Below, in pieces: positions 54,563 through 64,000 of a stretch of DNA of 64,000 nt. Under the pieces are notes generated by a model. It was not told the DNA's origin. It searched no databases and saw only the letters and a program-made list of their open reading frames with translations. The position numbers and the translations under genes were made by a program. Numbering within the stretch: position 1 is the first letter of the stretch; the number at the start of each line of letters is the position of its first letter. The stretch lies in contig OY978100.1 of the NCBI GenBank assembly GCA_963854735.1, forward strand, positions 558,001 through 622,000. Reading direction: 5' to 3'. The stretch is from Marvania coccoides. Lineage: Eukaryota > Chlorophyta > Trebouxiophyceae > Chlorellales > Chlorellaceae.

Positions 54563-54756
54563 TTTAGTATCGACCTCAGCAAATTATTGCTGTCCTCAGT
54601 CGAAAAAAAGGCCGGGACAGGCGAGGCCGCCGCTTTTGGGGAGACAAAACTTTCCACCTCGGGCTTGGCAAAGCACTTTGTAAAGCACTCAAATCGCAAT
54701 ATGCTGCTTTGCAGACATTAGCATATCAGCCGTGCAACGTTAATGCCTGCAAACCG

Positions 54757-56302
54757 ATGAAAATGACGATGTCTGAAAATGAGAAATGGATCAACTCTTT
54801 GAGGGTGGTTGATCTCAAAGAAGAGCTGAAAAAGCGAGACCTTCCAACCACTGGCAAGAAGAACGAGCTGGCAGAGCGCCTGACTGCCTACATAAAAGAA
54901 CACGAGGTACGAGATCATTAAACTATTTAAAATTAATATTTCTCCTCGGTCTGTGCATGCGTTCCCTTAGCTCTACGCGCATCTTATTATATTTACGTAT
55001 GCGCACTGTTTTTTGCAGGCATCGGAGACGGCCGCCCCTAGCGATGCACCTGCAGGGGTAGGAGAGGAGCCTGCAGCTGAAGCTGCTAAGGAACCTGAGG
55101 CTGCAGCCGAGCAGCCAGCTGAGAAAGCTGTCGCCGAGTCTCCTGTCCCCGCCGAGAAAGTTTCTGCGGAGCCAGCGGCTGCAGCTGAGGGTCCTGCCGC
55201 CGAGAAAGTTTCTGCGGAGCCAGCCCATGTTGCCGCTGCAGTAGAGCCCACAGCAGCTGCGCCCAACGAGAAGGAGGCGCCCGATGTCGACATGGAGAAA
55301 GCTGCCGACGAGGACAAGAAAGAGACGCCAGCGAAAGAAAACGAAGCAGCAGCGGCGGCAGCTGTGGTTCCTATGGCTGTAGAAGAGGTGAAGGCCCCCG
55401 CCGCCGCCAAACCTGCGAAGGAAAACAACAAGAAGCGGGCACCTGAGGGGGCACCCAAGGCCGCCGACGCCCGTCCCGCGAAAGCGCCCAAAATTGTCTC
55501 CGCCTCTGCCGCAGCCGCTGCTGCGGCAAAGCCCGCCAAAGCGGCCCCTGCTGGCGGCGTCCCCACCCGCGCGCTGTTCATCACCGGCTTCGTGCGCCCC
55601 TTCACGCCGATGGCTGCCCGGGAGCTGTTGAATAAAAGCGGGACGGTGGTGTCGATGTGGATGCCTGCTGTCAGAAAAGACATCTGCTACGTTATCTACA
55701 AGACCAAGGCGGAGGCGGAAGCCACCCATGTTGCACTGTGGGACCTGCAGTGGCCTGCCAACAGCGCCAGCCGGCTGTCTCCCAAGTATGTGGCCTTGAC
55801 GGCGGCGGAGGCGGCCATCGGAAGGGGCGCCGGCAACCCGGATTTCAAGGTGGAAAGAACGGATGAGGATGATGCTGACCCCCAGCCGGCGGTGGTTGCT
55901 GCTGCTGCTGCTGCTCCGGAAGCTGGACCCTCCAACGCTGCGGCTGTTGAGAAGAAACCGCAGCAGGCCGGTGGTGGTGCGAACAAGGCGGGGCCGCAGG
56001 GGGTGAAGGACCTGCGGCAGCTGCTGGAGGAGAAGCGCAGGAACGTCGGCAAAGCGCCGGCTGCTGAAGAGGCAGCCGAGGAGAAGCCGGCGGCAGCGCC
56101 GGTTGCAGCGGTTGAGAAGGCAGTGCCGGCAGCAGCTGCAGTGGCAGTAGACGACGAGCCGATGAATGCAGCTGGCGTGGCAATGGAGGATCTATTCAAG
56201 CGGACCGAAGCCAAGCCTGCGATCTTTTGGCTGCCGCTGGCTGACGATGTCGTAAGCGAGAGGAGGAAAGCAAGGCTAGCAGCAGGAAAAGGCACTGCTT
56301 GA
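54757..56302 (+). CDS. ACIN1: Acinus-like protein (SAP, RRM-like, RSB motif)
   Basis: Exon 1 54757-54906 and exon 2 55019-56302, phase 0; 477 residues. Exon 1 encodes a SAP domain (SLRVVDLKEELKKRDLPTTG, KNELAERLTAYI). An Ala/Glu/Pro/Lys-rich repeat region (A-E-K-V-S-A-E-P units) leads to an RRM-like fold at about 235-320 (RALFITGFVRPFTPMAAREL, VVSMWMPAVRKDICYVIYKT) and the RSB motif near the end (EDLFKRTEAKPAIFWLPLAD, then ERRKARLAAGKG). This order is that of Acinus, the scaffold of the ASAP/PSAP complex with RNPS1 and SAP18, associated with the exon junction complex and splicing. The start is the first in-frame ATG. Head-to-head with RPS27A over 194 bases. Confidence 0.9.
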
Positions 56303-56349
56303 AGGAACGTATTGGCTTTGATGGTATTATTACCGGGTGTCGAAATAAG

Positions 56350-56354
56350 TGTAA
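56350..56354 (+). terminator. TGTAA poly(A) signal, Acinus gene
   Basis: TGTAA 48 bases after the Acinus stop codon. Confidence 0.6.
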
Positions 56355-56517
56355 TAATGATTCTATTAAAACAGTAAGTATGTCAGTGGGTGAAAATTAT
56401 AAAAACAGATAGGGATTCGTTTCGGAAGAAAATAAATGGGTTTGTGTTGGTTTCAGGGTGGTTATGGACAGGAGCGATTTCTTGCCCATCCAGTCAACCT
56501 TTGGGTCTCTTTTCCCT

Positions 56518-57035
56518 TTAAGACTTGCTGGATAGCTGTTGCTGGTCCCTGAGCTTTCCCAAAGCAGTTTGGTACGCCAGGCCTGCCTCTCCCGCCCGCG
56601 TTTGGATCCACGTCTTAAGCGGGTCTGCAGAGAAGCACAATGAAATGCTTTTAAATAATAAATAAACAGCAATTAAACAGCAAGCGAGTGAGCACCGACA
56701 AAATATTTCCCACTTTTAGTATTAAAGGTTTCGAAGAATAGCGCATGCAACGCACCTTGATCTACCTCCAGGGAAAGAAAGCCAGCCACGACGCCGCCAA
56801 GGAAGGAGACGGGCTCTGCCAGGGCAGCTTGAAGTATAATGAAGTCGTCGTCGGAATTTCGTTGTTGCTGCTGCCGCCCGCTCGAGGAGGCATCAGCGCG
56901 GGTGGAGGGGGTTTCCAGGCTGAGTACTGCCCTTCTTGATGGTACCCTCAAGCCTGGCGATACAAAGGGTCGCTGGTGAGGCGACGATAGTGATCGAGAG
57001 GAAGATGCTTGTGAGACAATCATGGGGACGCCCAT
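56518..57035 (-). CDS. UPF0426-family chloroplast protein
   Basis: Exon 1 56756-57035 (ATG at 57035) and exon 2 56518-56624, phase 1; 128 residues. A Ser/Arg/Pro-rich transit peptide of about 55 residues (MGVPMIVSQASSSRSLSSPH) precedes the conserved core IILQAALAEPVSFLGGVVAG, FLSLEVDQDPLKTWIQ. This matches the small plant/algal plastid proteins annotated UPF0426 (for example Arabidopsis At1g28150), whose function is unknown. One possible membrane-associated helix lies in the core. The open frame read past the donor (to 56673) is intron. Divergent from the MYB gene. Confidence 0.88.
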
Positions 57036-57214
57036 TGCGACATGTGGTCGTTGCAGGGAGATGGTTTCGTGTGTAGCAATATTTGAAACACTTCAGTACT
57101 TGTGCATTTTCGAATATTTTGTGGTTGAAAGGGCATGGTTTCCAGTTTCCACAAAACCTGGCTGCCGCAGAAATGTGGTCATTATTTTCCCCCGTTAGGG
57201 CTTAACGCCCGATA

Positions 57215-58493
57215 ATGCCGATCTTCAACAGTATGGACCACTCATTTGATACCGAGGGACCTCACAGTCTCTCGCATTCGCAAAATTACTCATTTCAGCC
57301 TTCACTCAACTTTTTGGCTGATCTGCGGCGCAAGGACTCCGCAATGAACAAATATATGAGCAGCAAAGGTGAGAGAGAGCACGCCGTGTCGCTCGCCGAA
57401 CTTCCCGCCGGTGAATAATTGAAGTCCGCACACACCCCGGTTGCTGTCAGCCTAAACGCCCCCTCCTCGTGTGTTGTTCTACAGGTGTGGCCTGGAGTGA
57501 GGCTGAACACCTCGCGTTTCTGCAGGGCCTCAAAGCGTTCGGCAGAGTGAGTCTTTTAGTAATTCAAATGAATACTATTTAATTAAAACGCCTCCACAGC
57601 GCTCCCGTTACTACCCTCTCACCCCCATTCCGCTTCTCCACATTTCGCAGGGCCAATGGAAGCAAATCAGCCGGCTGTACGTCCCCTCCCGCACCCCCAC
57701 CCAGGTTGCCAGCCACGCACAGAAACATTTTCTGCGGGTCCAAGGTGCCTCCAAGCGCCGCTCCAGGTTCGCAACGCTCGAGGAAACGCAGGCCGCCACC
57801 GTACTGGCCTCCCCACCGCCGCCGCAGGACGACCCACGCTCGCCAACAGTCTCCGAGGGCCCTCAGACCGCCAGCTCCACATCTACACCCCCTGCTGCCG
57901 CCCTCAGCGGCCTCTCCCACACCGCCACGCTGCCCTTCTGCGCCGGGTTCCGCTTCCCCATGCCGCCGCCGCCGCCTGACGCCAACGGCATGGCCCTGGG
58001 CATCCCTGCCCTGCAGCCGCCACCGCTGGTGCAGGCGCCCACTAGCAACACCCGCATTCCCATGCTCAAGGTGCTTCCAGGGCGGCTGGACGTGACCAAG
58101 CCCGCGACCTACGCGGGCAACGGCGCCTACAACAACAGCAGCGCCGCTGCAGTGCGGGGCACCGCCGAGAGCAAGCCGCTCTCGCCTGCGCCCCGCCAGG
58201 GGCTGCGCCGCCGCGCCGCCGCGCCCTCCAAGCGCGCGGCGGCCGCGCTGGCGGCGGCTGAGGACGAGGACGAGGCGATGGACGAGGAGGAGCTGCTAGT
58301 AGAGCGGATGCAGCAGCAGCGGTACGCCCGACGCGCCAAGCTCACCCACCACTCTGCCCCCACCGCCTCCCCCAACGGCGATTCGTACTCGGCGTCGGTG
58401 TGCAGCGACGAGACATCTGCCGCGCACTCCATGCTGGACGCGCTCGCGGGCATCGCAGCGGCGCTGGCCGATTCTGCAGATTCGCCGCTGTGA
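57215..58493 (+). CDS. single-repeat MYB transcription factor, SHAQKYF class
   Basis: Exons 57215-57368, 57485-57546 and 57651-58493; 352 residues. The MYB repeat spans the introns: VAWSEAEHLAFLQGLKAFGR, GQWKQISRLYVPSRTPTQ, then VASHAQKHFLRVQG, a His-for-Tyr variant of the SHAQKYF motif. The C-terminal region is Pro/Ala/Ser-rich, with a basic patch RRRAAAPSKRAAAA and an acidic stretch (AEDEDEAMDEEELL). Members of this class are nuclear regulators including circadian and starch/sugar-response factors. A very long T/C-rich 3' region follows; the first TGTAA is about 1.7 kb downstream. Confidence 0.9.
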
Positions 58494-60362
58494 TAAAAAC
58501 TATCACAGCATGGCGGCGGTAAGGGTGTCCCTTCTCTCCACCTTTCTTCTACTCGAGAACGATACGATACGACCTAAGTTGGGAACGGAGCGGGTTCAGA
58601 AGGTGGCCATCATTTTGGCGCTCTTCTTCCGCCGCCTTCTCTTTTCTTTTACATAATCGCTTTTTCTTCTTCTGCTCTTCCCGTTCCCGTGGGAACGAGT
58701 TTCCAAGCCAATTCTTTCTTTCTCTTTTCAACCCCTTCTCCCAAAGATATTCTTTTATTTTTTTCTCCTTTTGCTGCGTGATGAACAGCGGCACCGCGAC
58801 GAAGCTTTGCACGCATTTCTGTTTCGGTACCGTGAGCGAATCTCTCTCAAAAAAACCTCTCAATCAAAACGTTACCCTACTGTACCCAAAATTTACTCAC
58901 AAACAACGATGCACACCATGGTAGCTTCTTGTCCTTTCACACATATTCCATTTTCATTGATTCTTTCTTTTTAGATCTTTCTCTTTTCATGTGTACAGTG
59001 GCAGTAGGTTTTTCCTCCCTTCTTGCTAGTTGATCGATCGAAAAAAGGCGGCGGCAACCGTGTCTCTGCGAGGCGGCTCTTCCTGTAGTTTATGTAGTAG
59101 ATGTGATGAATACACGATCCCTCTCTTCCGACACGTTTGCCGTTCGTTTCCCGGTTCTCCCTCTCCGCAGCGACGCTTTTATGCTGCGGTGGAGGGCGGG
59201 CCTTCTGATTTTTTATGATGTCAAAAATATTTCCTCTTTATTCTTTATATTTCCCCCCTTTTTCGATTCTTTGATTTGACCCTTCTCTTTATTTGGCTTT
59301 GGTAGGTGTATACGATGGATAATAACAAACTTTGGTGTACTTTGTCTCACCCCCTGCAAACTCTGCAAGGCGGCGGCGGCCGTTTCAGCTGATTTTTTTC
59401 TTTTCTTCTGAAACTTGGCTCCCTGCCTTGTGCATGTTGGGAGGGCTGATCTTGGTGATTAGATGGATGGACGGATGGAATAATAATAAGAACCCCCCCC
59501 CCTGGATGACTTTCTTCGACAACTCTCTCTTTTTTCGTTCCGCATATCCTTTCTACTGTTCTTTTCCACACACCTACACACCCAAAAGTTTCCGCGATCT
59601 TTGCCTCTGTGTTATCTCTTGTTTTGCCCCTTTCTGTTGGCTCTTTGAAGCCTTCAAAAATGAATCGTTGTGGCTAGTCTTGTTACTAAAAAGTGACGAT
59701 ACAGCCCCATGAAAAATGCCGATCCGATCAATATCCATTTTACCTCAGCTGGAGGCGACCAGCTGGATGCCCTCGTTCAAACTTGTCTGATTTTTTTATT
59801 CCCCACGCTTGATTTTTTTTTGTCGATATGATGATCATTTTTTTTCTTAATAGTTGTTGCGTGGCGTTTTGCGTGCGTGATGCGATAAGATACGATACTA
59901 TACACTCCTTTTTCCCCCCCGTGCTGTACTTGTTCTCTTTGCCTCCTCTCTACTCGTTAAGAATTGACGCCTAGTCAGCGCATACTCTCAATCTGTTGGT
60001 ACTTTCCCCTTTGCTTCCTTTCTTTTTTATCTTCATTTCTGTCTCTGTCTGTCTGTTTGTGCGTACTTTCCAATAATTTTTTCTTTTGCATTCTTTCCTG
60101 TTACCTTTTTCTGTGTTAGGAAATTTGCCGCTCTGCTGATGATTCTGATGATGCTGATACGAAAGTAACTGTGCTCAATCTAGAGGCACTTTGAGACTGT
60201 AAACCCGTAATTCGTCGCTAGCTATAGCGGGGTTTAAGAAAGCACTGATAAAAGAATCCAGGGAGCTGCTTTCCAGTAACGGTGACTAATGAGAAAATAA
60301 AAGAAAATCCAAAGTCGATAATGTGCTATGGCATCACCCCTTGAACTAGAAATTATCAATCG
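58494..60362. other. 1.9-kb pyrimidine-rich region without genes
   Basis: The plus strand is rich in CTTTTCTTTT-like runs with scattered poly-T and poly-C, unlike other gaps. A TGTAA at 60198-60202 may mark the end of a very long MYB 3' UTR. Open frames (for example 59332-59712) are Phe/Ser/Pro-rich and look like chance. The repeated phrase ACGATACGATAC (58558-58570) recurs in part near 59885. No ncRNA fold was recognised by eye. Confidence 0.5.
60198..60202 (+). terminator. possible distal TGTAA poly(A) signal, MYB gene
   Basis: First TGTAA on the plus strand after the MYB stop, about 1.7 kb away. Confidence 0.35.
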
Positions 60363-61894
60363 TCACTTTTTGCTCTTCAAGGCTTCTTCCAGCGCACTGC
60401 CGCCGCTCTGCCCCTTTTGCTCTTTGCCGCCTGCCGCCAGAATCATGTCAGCAATAACGGCGTACGTGTCCTCTCCTTCGTCGCCCTGAGGAGCAGCCAG
60501 CTGCGACTTTCGCCGCTTTGGCTTCCCTTTCTTCTTCTCTGCCGTTGCCTTGCTGCCACCGTCTCCTTTCTCAGCATCAACCTCCATCTTCTCCGCCCCT
60601 GCTCCGCCCCCTCTTCGCTTCCCCTCTTTAGCCGCCGCACCCGCTGTTGCTGCCTCCTGTCCATCCTCTTCTTCTGCCATGGTCATTTCATTACCACCTC
60701 CCGGTTCGGCTAGTTCTTCCTCCTCCTCGTCGCTGCTACTGCTGTCCGGCGCCGCAGCGTGTTCCACCATCCTCCGAATGTCGTCTGGCAGCTGCAACGC
60801 GTCCAAATCCGCCGCTTTCAACTCTCCAACAGCTGCCAACGGCGGCAACGGAGGGCCGGCAGCGGGGCCCTGCATGGGCCCTTCTGCCCCTGCGCTCTGA
60901 TGCGGCCCCGCATGCCGCCGCCGCACCCTGGCAGCCACCCTGGCCACGTCATGCGCCGCCAGCGCCTTTCGCAGCTTCTCCGTGACTTCCTTGGCTTTTT
61001 CCACAGCGATGCGCGTGCACTGCATCACCTGCGCCGCTGCTACCCCCACCCCGCTCGCCTTCTGCGCCGCGCACACCTCCCCGTGCGGGTTCACCACGAC
61101 CGTGAACCCCCCAGCAGCCGCAGTCTCTTCAATTCTTGTGGGGTCCACTGCCACGATTTCGCCACTGTCAAAGAAAGCAAAGGTCACAGGCAGCGGCAGG
61201 TGGTGCAGCGTGAGCGCCACCGCCTCGCGGTCCGCGATGGGGTGCACCGTCACCCCGCCAGGCGCGTCAGCGTCGACGGTAACGTCGGGACGACGAAACG
61301 CACACAGCGCGCCCAGTGCGGCCATCCCCGCGGCGTCCGTGGCGTTGCCGCACCCGTCCAGCACCCGCACCGCCACCTGGAGGTGCCAAACCCGGCGCCC
61401 GGGCAGCACGCACAGCGCTTCGAGGTCCACCGCTCTGCTTTCCTTTAGTCCCCTTTCCACCAGGCGCGCCATTTCCACGGCGTCCTCCGCGACGCGCCCC
61501 GAGTCGGGGGACATGGCGAGCGCCGGGGGAGGGCGCACGTCGATGCGCATGGAGCCTTCGCTGGGGCGGTCGCCGTAGGGATGATCTAATGAGGCGCTCA
61601 CAGAGGCCATGGCCACGGTTTGGCCCAGGCGCACGATGCAGGAGCTGTCGTCCAGCGAGAACTGGAACTCGATGGGGCGGTACTCAAACGCGCGCCTGCC
61701 ATCAACCCTGTGGTCTGCCCTGACAGCCTGAAAAAGAAGAAAAATGATAGGCGGCGGTGGTGAAGAAGTGGATGGAGGGCGGGGTTTGGGGCATGGGGCG
61801 TGGGCAGTGCGGTGGGCATGGTGAGACGCACCTTGACGACGAACTCTCGCTCGTTGTTTGATATTGCAGCGCCTTTATATCGCTGCACAGCCAT
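60363..61894 (-). CDS. RRP45: exosome component RRP45 (EXOSC9)
   Basis: Exon 1 61832-61894 (ATG at 61894) and exon 2 60363-61727, phase 0; 475 residues. The RNase PH fold begins AISNNEREFVVKAVRADHRV, then DGRRAFEYRPIEFQF, SCIVRLGQTVAMASV, GCGNATDAAGMAALGALCAF, LHHLPLPVTFAFF and VVNPHGEVCAAQKASGVG. It belongs to the RRP45 branch, a structural ring subunit of the nine-subunit RNA exosome that degrades and processes RNA in nucleus and cytoplasm. After about residue 310 an acidic/Lys-rich tail (EEEEELAEPGGG, KKKGKPKRRKS) extends the protein beyond the human length (439). Divergent from NDUFA13 across 341 bases. Confidence 0.93.
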
Positions 61895-62235
61895 CTTTGT
61901 TCAAACTTTCTTGGGGACTGAGCGGCTGGTGGCGCCTGGGGATGAAAGAGATAGGGTTCTTGTGTCGATCGGGTATGCTAGCAAAACCAAAAAGATGATA
62001 AACTGCAAATGAGAGCCAATTTTGTTGACTGCATTTGGAAAGCAAAAAATTCAATGATATCCCACTTCTCTGACACTCCCCCACTTTTTTTCTATTTAAG
62101 ATAACAGTTTTGCAGACGTCTTGGGCGTGAAGACAAGAAGCGGGCTGATATTCGCAAGAAGAACAATTAATTTATAGCTGTTCGTTCTGAACCCGGGAGC
62201 ACAAAAGGGAAAGACAGTCGCACAGTTCAGCAGCA
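61895..62235. promoter_or_regulatory. divergent promoter interval RRP45/NDUFA13
   Basis: 341 bases between two start codons; must contain both promoters. No distinct motif was recognised. Confidence 0.4.
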
Positions 62236-63051
62236 ATGACGGAATTCTTGCGGCGTGGAAGCCCTGGGATGAAGGTGCGAAATTAGGCTTTCAATTGCGA
62301 AATCAAGCCCTCTTCAAGCGCCTGTGCCGCTGTTCAATGCCAGCTGCGCACCCCAACTATACTCACATTAGCCATTATCGATTTGGAGCGCAAAAAAGCG
62401 CCATACTGCTCCACCCTGGCCAAAATTTCGACCCAAACCCAGGTTCATTTATCTCACCTCTGTTCTTTTCGCTTGCGTTGCAGTCCGTCAAGGACATGCC
62501 CATCGTCCAGGACGGCCCCCCTCCCGGCGGGTTCCCTGCAGTGCGCTACGCGCGGCGCGTGCCCAGCACTGGGCCCTCTGGCGTGACGCTCTTTGCCGTC
62601 GGCGGCATCGTCATGGCCTACGGATTCTATAAAGTGGGCCAGGGCAACCGCATCAGGAGGGCGGAGACCGAGGAGAAGATGCAGGCTAGGAAGAGCCTCG
62701 TGCCGTTCCTGCAGGCGGAGGAGGACCGACGGTGCGTCATTTTTTTTTAATTTTTAATTTTTACCTCTAAGGAACCAAAATGGACAGCGTTCTTTTTTCC
62801 AATGCACGTGCAGATGGGCCAAGGCGTACTCGCACTTCAAAGAGCGGGAAATGGCGGTGCTGAAGAACGTGAGCTGGCTGCTTTTGAAATTGCTTTTCTT
62901 CACCTCCGTCGCCTTCCTGCTTCCTGCTCTCACATCCTCCGCCTCTCTTTCTCTGCAGAATCCCGACTTCAATCCGGCAGAGCCCATCTATAAGACGCGG
63001 TGGATGCCGCCTGCACAGCCAGTGGGCGCCTGGGGTCCCCAAGGCTACTAA
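62236..63051 (+). CDS. NDUFA13: mitochondrial complex I subunit NDUFA13 (GRIM-19/B16.6)
   Basis: Exons 62236-62274, 62484-62731, 62814-62868 and 62959-63051; 144 residues, the normal length. After MTEFLRRGSPGMK the family core follows: VKDMPIVQDGPPPGGFPAVR, YARRVPSTGPSG, the single membrane helix VTLFAVGGIVMAYGFYKVGQ, RRAETEEKMQARKSLVPFLQ, EEDRRWAKAYSHFKEREM, and the C-terminal YKTRWMPPAQPVGAWGPQGY. It is an accessory subunit of NADH:ubiquinone oxidoreductase in the inner mitochondrial membrane. TGTAA lies at 63163, 112 bases past the stop. Confidence 0.96.
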
Positions 63052-63162
63052 GAAGAAGTCTGTGGAACAATGACTGTTTCGTAGGGGCTGCCGCCCTTCA
63101 GAAGAGCTTGATGCTGCCCATTTTTCTTGTTTTTGTTTGTTCTCTTTTTTGTTCCAATTGAT

Positions 63163-63167
63163 TGTAA
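63163..63167 (+). terminator. TGTAA poly(A) signal, NDUFA13
   Basis: TGTAA 112 bases after the NDUFA13 stop, 75 bases before the next gene starts. Confidence 0.55.
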
Positions 63168-63242
63168 AATATCATTATCAATGCTCAAAACAGATCAAAT
63201 GAATATTCGGAGTTGAAATCAATGTTGCGATGAACTCGAATT

Positions 63243-64000
63243 ATGCTCGGAAGGTCCTGCATTATGGCCAGTAGTTTGTCTAGCAGAGTGAACATCAATC
63301 AATTCGTCATGAAGCTCATCGAGCGGCCTTCTGTGGAGGCCATTAGGGCGGCGATGGCCACGCCCGCAGAGCCCGACTTGTGGGCGTCGCTGCCAGAGGA
63401 TTTCACCGGCATGGGGGCGTGGGTGGAGCACATCTCCTCGCCCAAGGCCGGCCTGGTGTCTGCTCTCATCGAAGAGAACCTGCAGCTGCCTCAGGCAAGG
63501 CCTTAATTTTAAATTTTGATAAATAACGGTTTCTCCCTCCCTCCCCCGCCTCTCCTCCCCCCAGCCCCCAGGCCCCGAAACTAACCATTTTCTCTCATTT
63601 CCCCCCGCAGGCTATCATCGAGAAGCTCTTCGAGTTCGGGGCTATTTACACCTGCCCCATAGTCCCAGAAATTCCATCCACAGCCATTTCGAAACTCCCC
63701 AGCGCTGCAGTGCGCGATATGTACAAAAGAAGGGAGTTGGCGCTGGCCAACGCCTCCCGGGAGGACCTCAACATCCCCCCCCGACGTCTCACCGCCGACG
63801 CTCACGTGGGGGAGCACGCCTACATTCGAATTCACTTTTCCCCGAAGAGATTTCCGGTGTTTCATACCACACACTGGCCAGGGCGAGTGGTGGCCGAAGG
63901 ACCCGACTACGTGGTGCTGGACAAGCCGCCGTATCTTCCGGTAGCGCCTACGGTGGATAACGTGCTGGAAAGCGCGCTGTCAGGAGCTGCGAGAGCTGTG
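63243..64000 (+). CDS. RluA-type RNA pseudouridine synthase, 5' part
   Basis: Exon 1 63243-63494 and exon 2 63611-64000, open at the window edge; 214 residues visible. The intron donor is GC (CCTCAG|GCAAGG); the unspliced frame stops at 63506 and no GT lies before it, so the GC site is needed. The visible part includes the plant-type N-terminal extension (EPDLWASLPEDFTGMGAWVE, EKLFEFGAIYTCPIVPEI), an S4-like segment (RRLTADAHVGEHAYIRIHFS) and the start of the catalytic domain, VVAEGPDYVVLDKPPYLPVA. The catalytic Asp motif lies outside the window. These enzymes convert uridine to pseudouridine in rRNA or tRNA, often in organelles. Resembles plant RNA pseudouridine synthase 6-like proteins. Start ATG at 63243; a second in-frame ATG follows seven codons on. 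Confidence 0.85.
63495..63610 (+). other. GC-AG intron in pseudouridine synthase gene
   Basis: Donor CAG|GCAAGG, acceptor CCCCCGCAG, phase 0, 116 bases, joining LQLPQ to AIIEKL. In-frame stop inside the intron; no alternative GT donor precedes it. Confidence 0.8.

Noticed and set aside
59332..59712. 126-codon frame in the pyrimidine-rich tract
   Set aside because: Composition (Phe, Ser, Pro, Cys) follows directly from T/C-rich DNA; no homology, no splice sites.
1..64000. CRISPR arrays, bacterial operons, tRNA or rRNA genes
   Set aside because: No regularly spaced repeats, no Shine-Dalgarno/operon structure and no recognisable tRNA box pairs or rRNA sequence were seen; the window is intron-rich nuclear DNA.

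Overview
This window is nuclear DNA from a eukaryote, most likely a green alga (Chlorophyta). The evidence is GC-rich exons cut by AT-rich introns of roughly 60-450 bases, GT-AG and an unusual share of GC-AG splice sites, TGTAA motifs a short way past several stop codons (the chlorophyte poly(A) signal), and a gene set typical of Viridiplantae: a CRSH-type plastid RelA/SpoT protein, a NIN-like/RWP-RK factor, a BBD-type bifunctional nuclease, a UPF0426 plastid protein, a DET2-type reductase and a malate synthase ending in a peroxisomal ARL. All gene models below were built by joining open frames at splice sites with matching phase; they are predictions without transcript support.

Layout. 0.6-5.4 kb (minus strand): a coiled-coil protein, a small secreted Cys-rich protein with a broken frame, and an MBD4-like DNA glycosylase. 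5.7-16.3 kb: a BRM-type SWI/SNF ATPase, an unidentified helical protein and a kinesin-4. 16.6-22 kb: an OCP3-like plastid homeodomain protein, a predicted N-myristoylated zinc-binding protein, RAD51D and proteasome subunit RPN7. 22.2-26.9 kb: a (p)ppGpp synthetase fused in one reading frame to EF-hands, an FHA domain and a TPR/HAT array. 27.5-30.8 kb: a NEMP nuclear-envelope protein and a BFN-UVR nuclease. 30.8-33.5 kb is gene-poor and holds a decayed non-LTR retrotransposon RNase H fragment. 33.6-43.4 kb: malate synthase, a small single-pass membrane protein, an ERCC6L/CHR24-like SNF2 protein and a NELF-C/D (TH1) homologue. 43.8-48 kb: a long-chain acyl-CoA synthetase with three tandem, phase-identical copies of one exon. 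48.2-56.5 kb: RPF2, a NIN-like protein, a steroid 5-alpha-reductase (DET2), an RPS27A with a degenerate ubiquitin, and Acinus. 56.5-64 kb: UPF0426, a SHAQKYF MYB, exosome RRP45, complex I NDUFA13, and the 5' part of an RluA-type pseudouridine synthase.

Genes alternate strand almost one by one, so most are head-to-head pairs sharing a promoter interval of about 180-370 bases. The genes do not form a single pathway; most are housekeeping.

Two observations stand out. First, the acyl-CoA synthetase carries three interchangeable exons for the segment after the ATP P-loop. Each is 2 mod 3 in length, so only inclusion of exactly one keeps the frame; this predicts three isoforms with different acyl-gate segments. 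Second, the CRSH-EF-FHA-TPR fusion joins Ca2+ sensing, phosphopeptide recognition and a TPR scaffold to alarmone synthesis in one predicted plastid protein.
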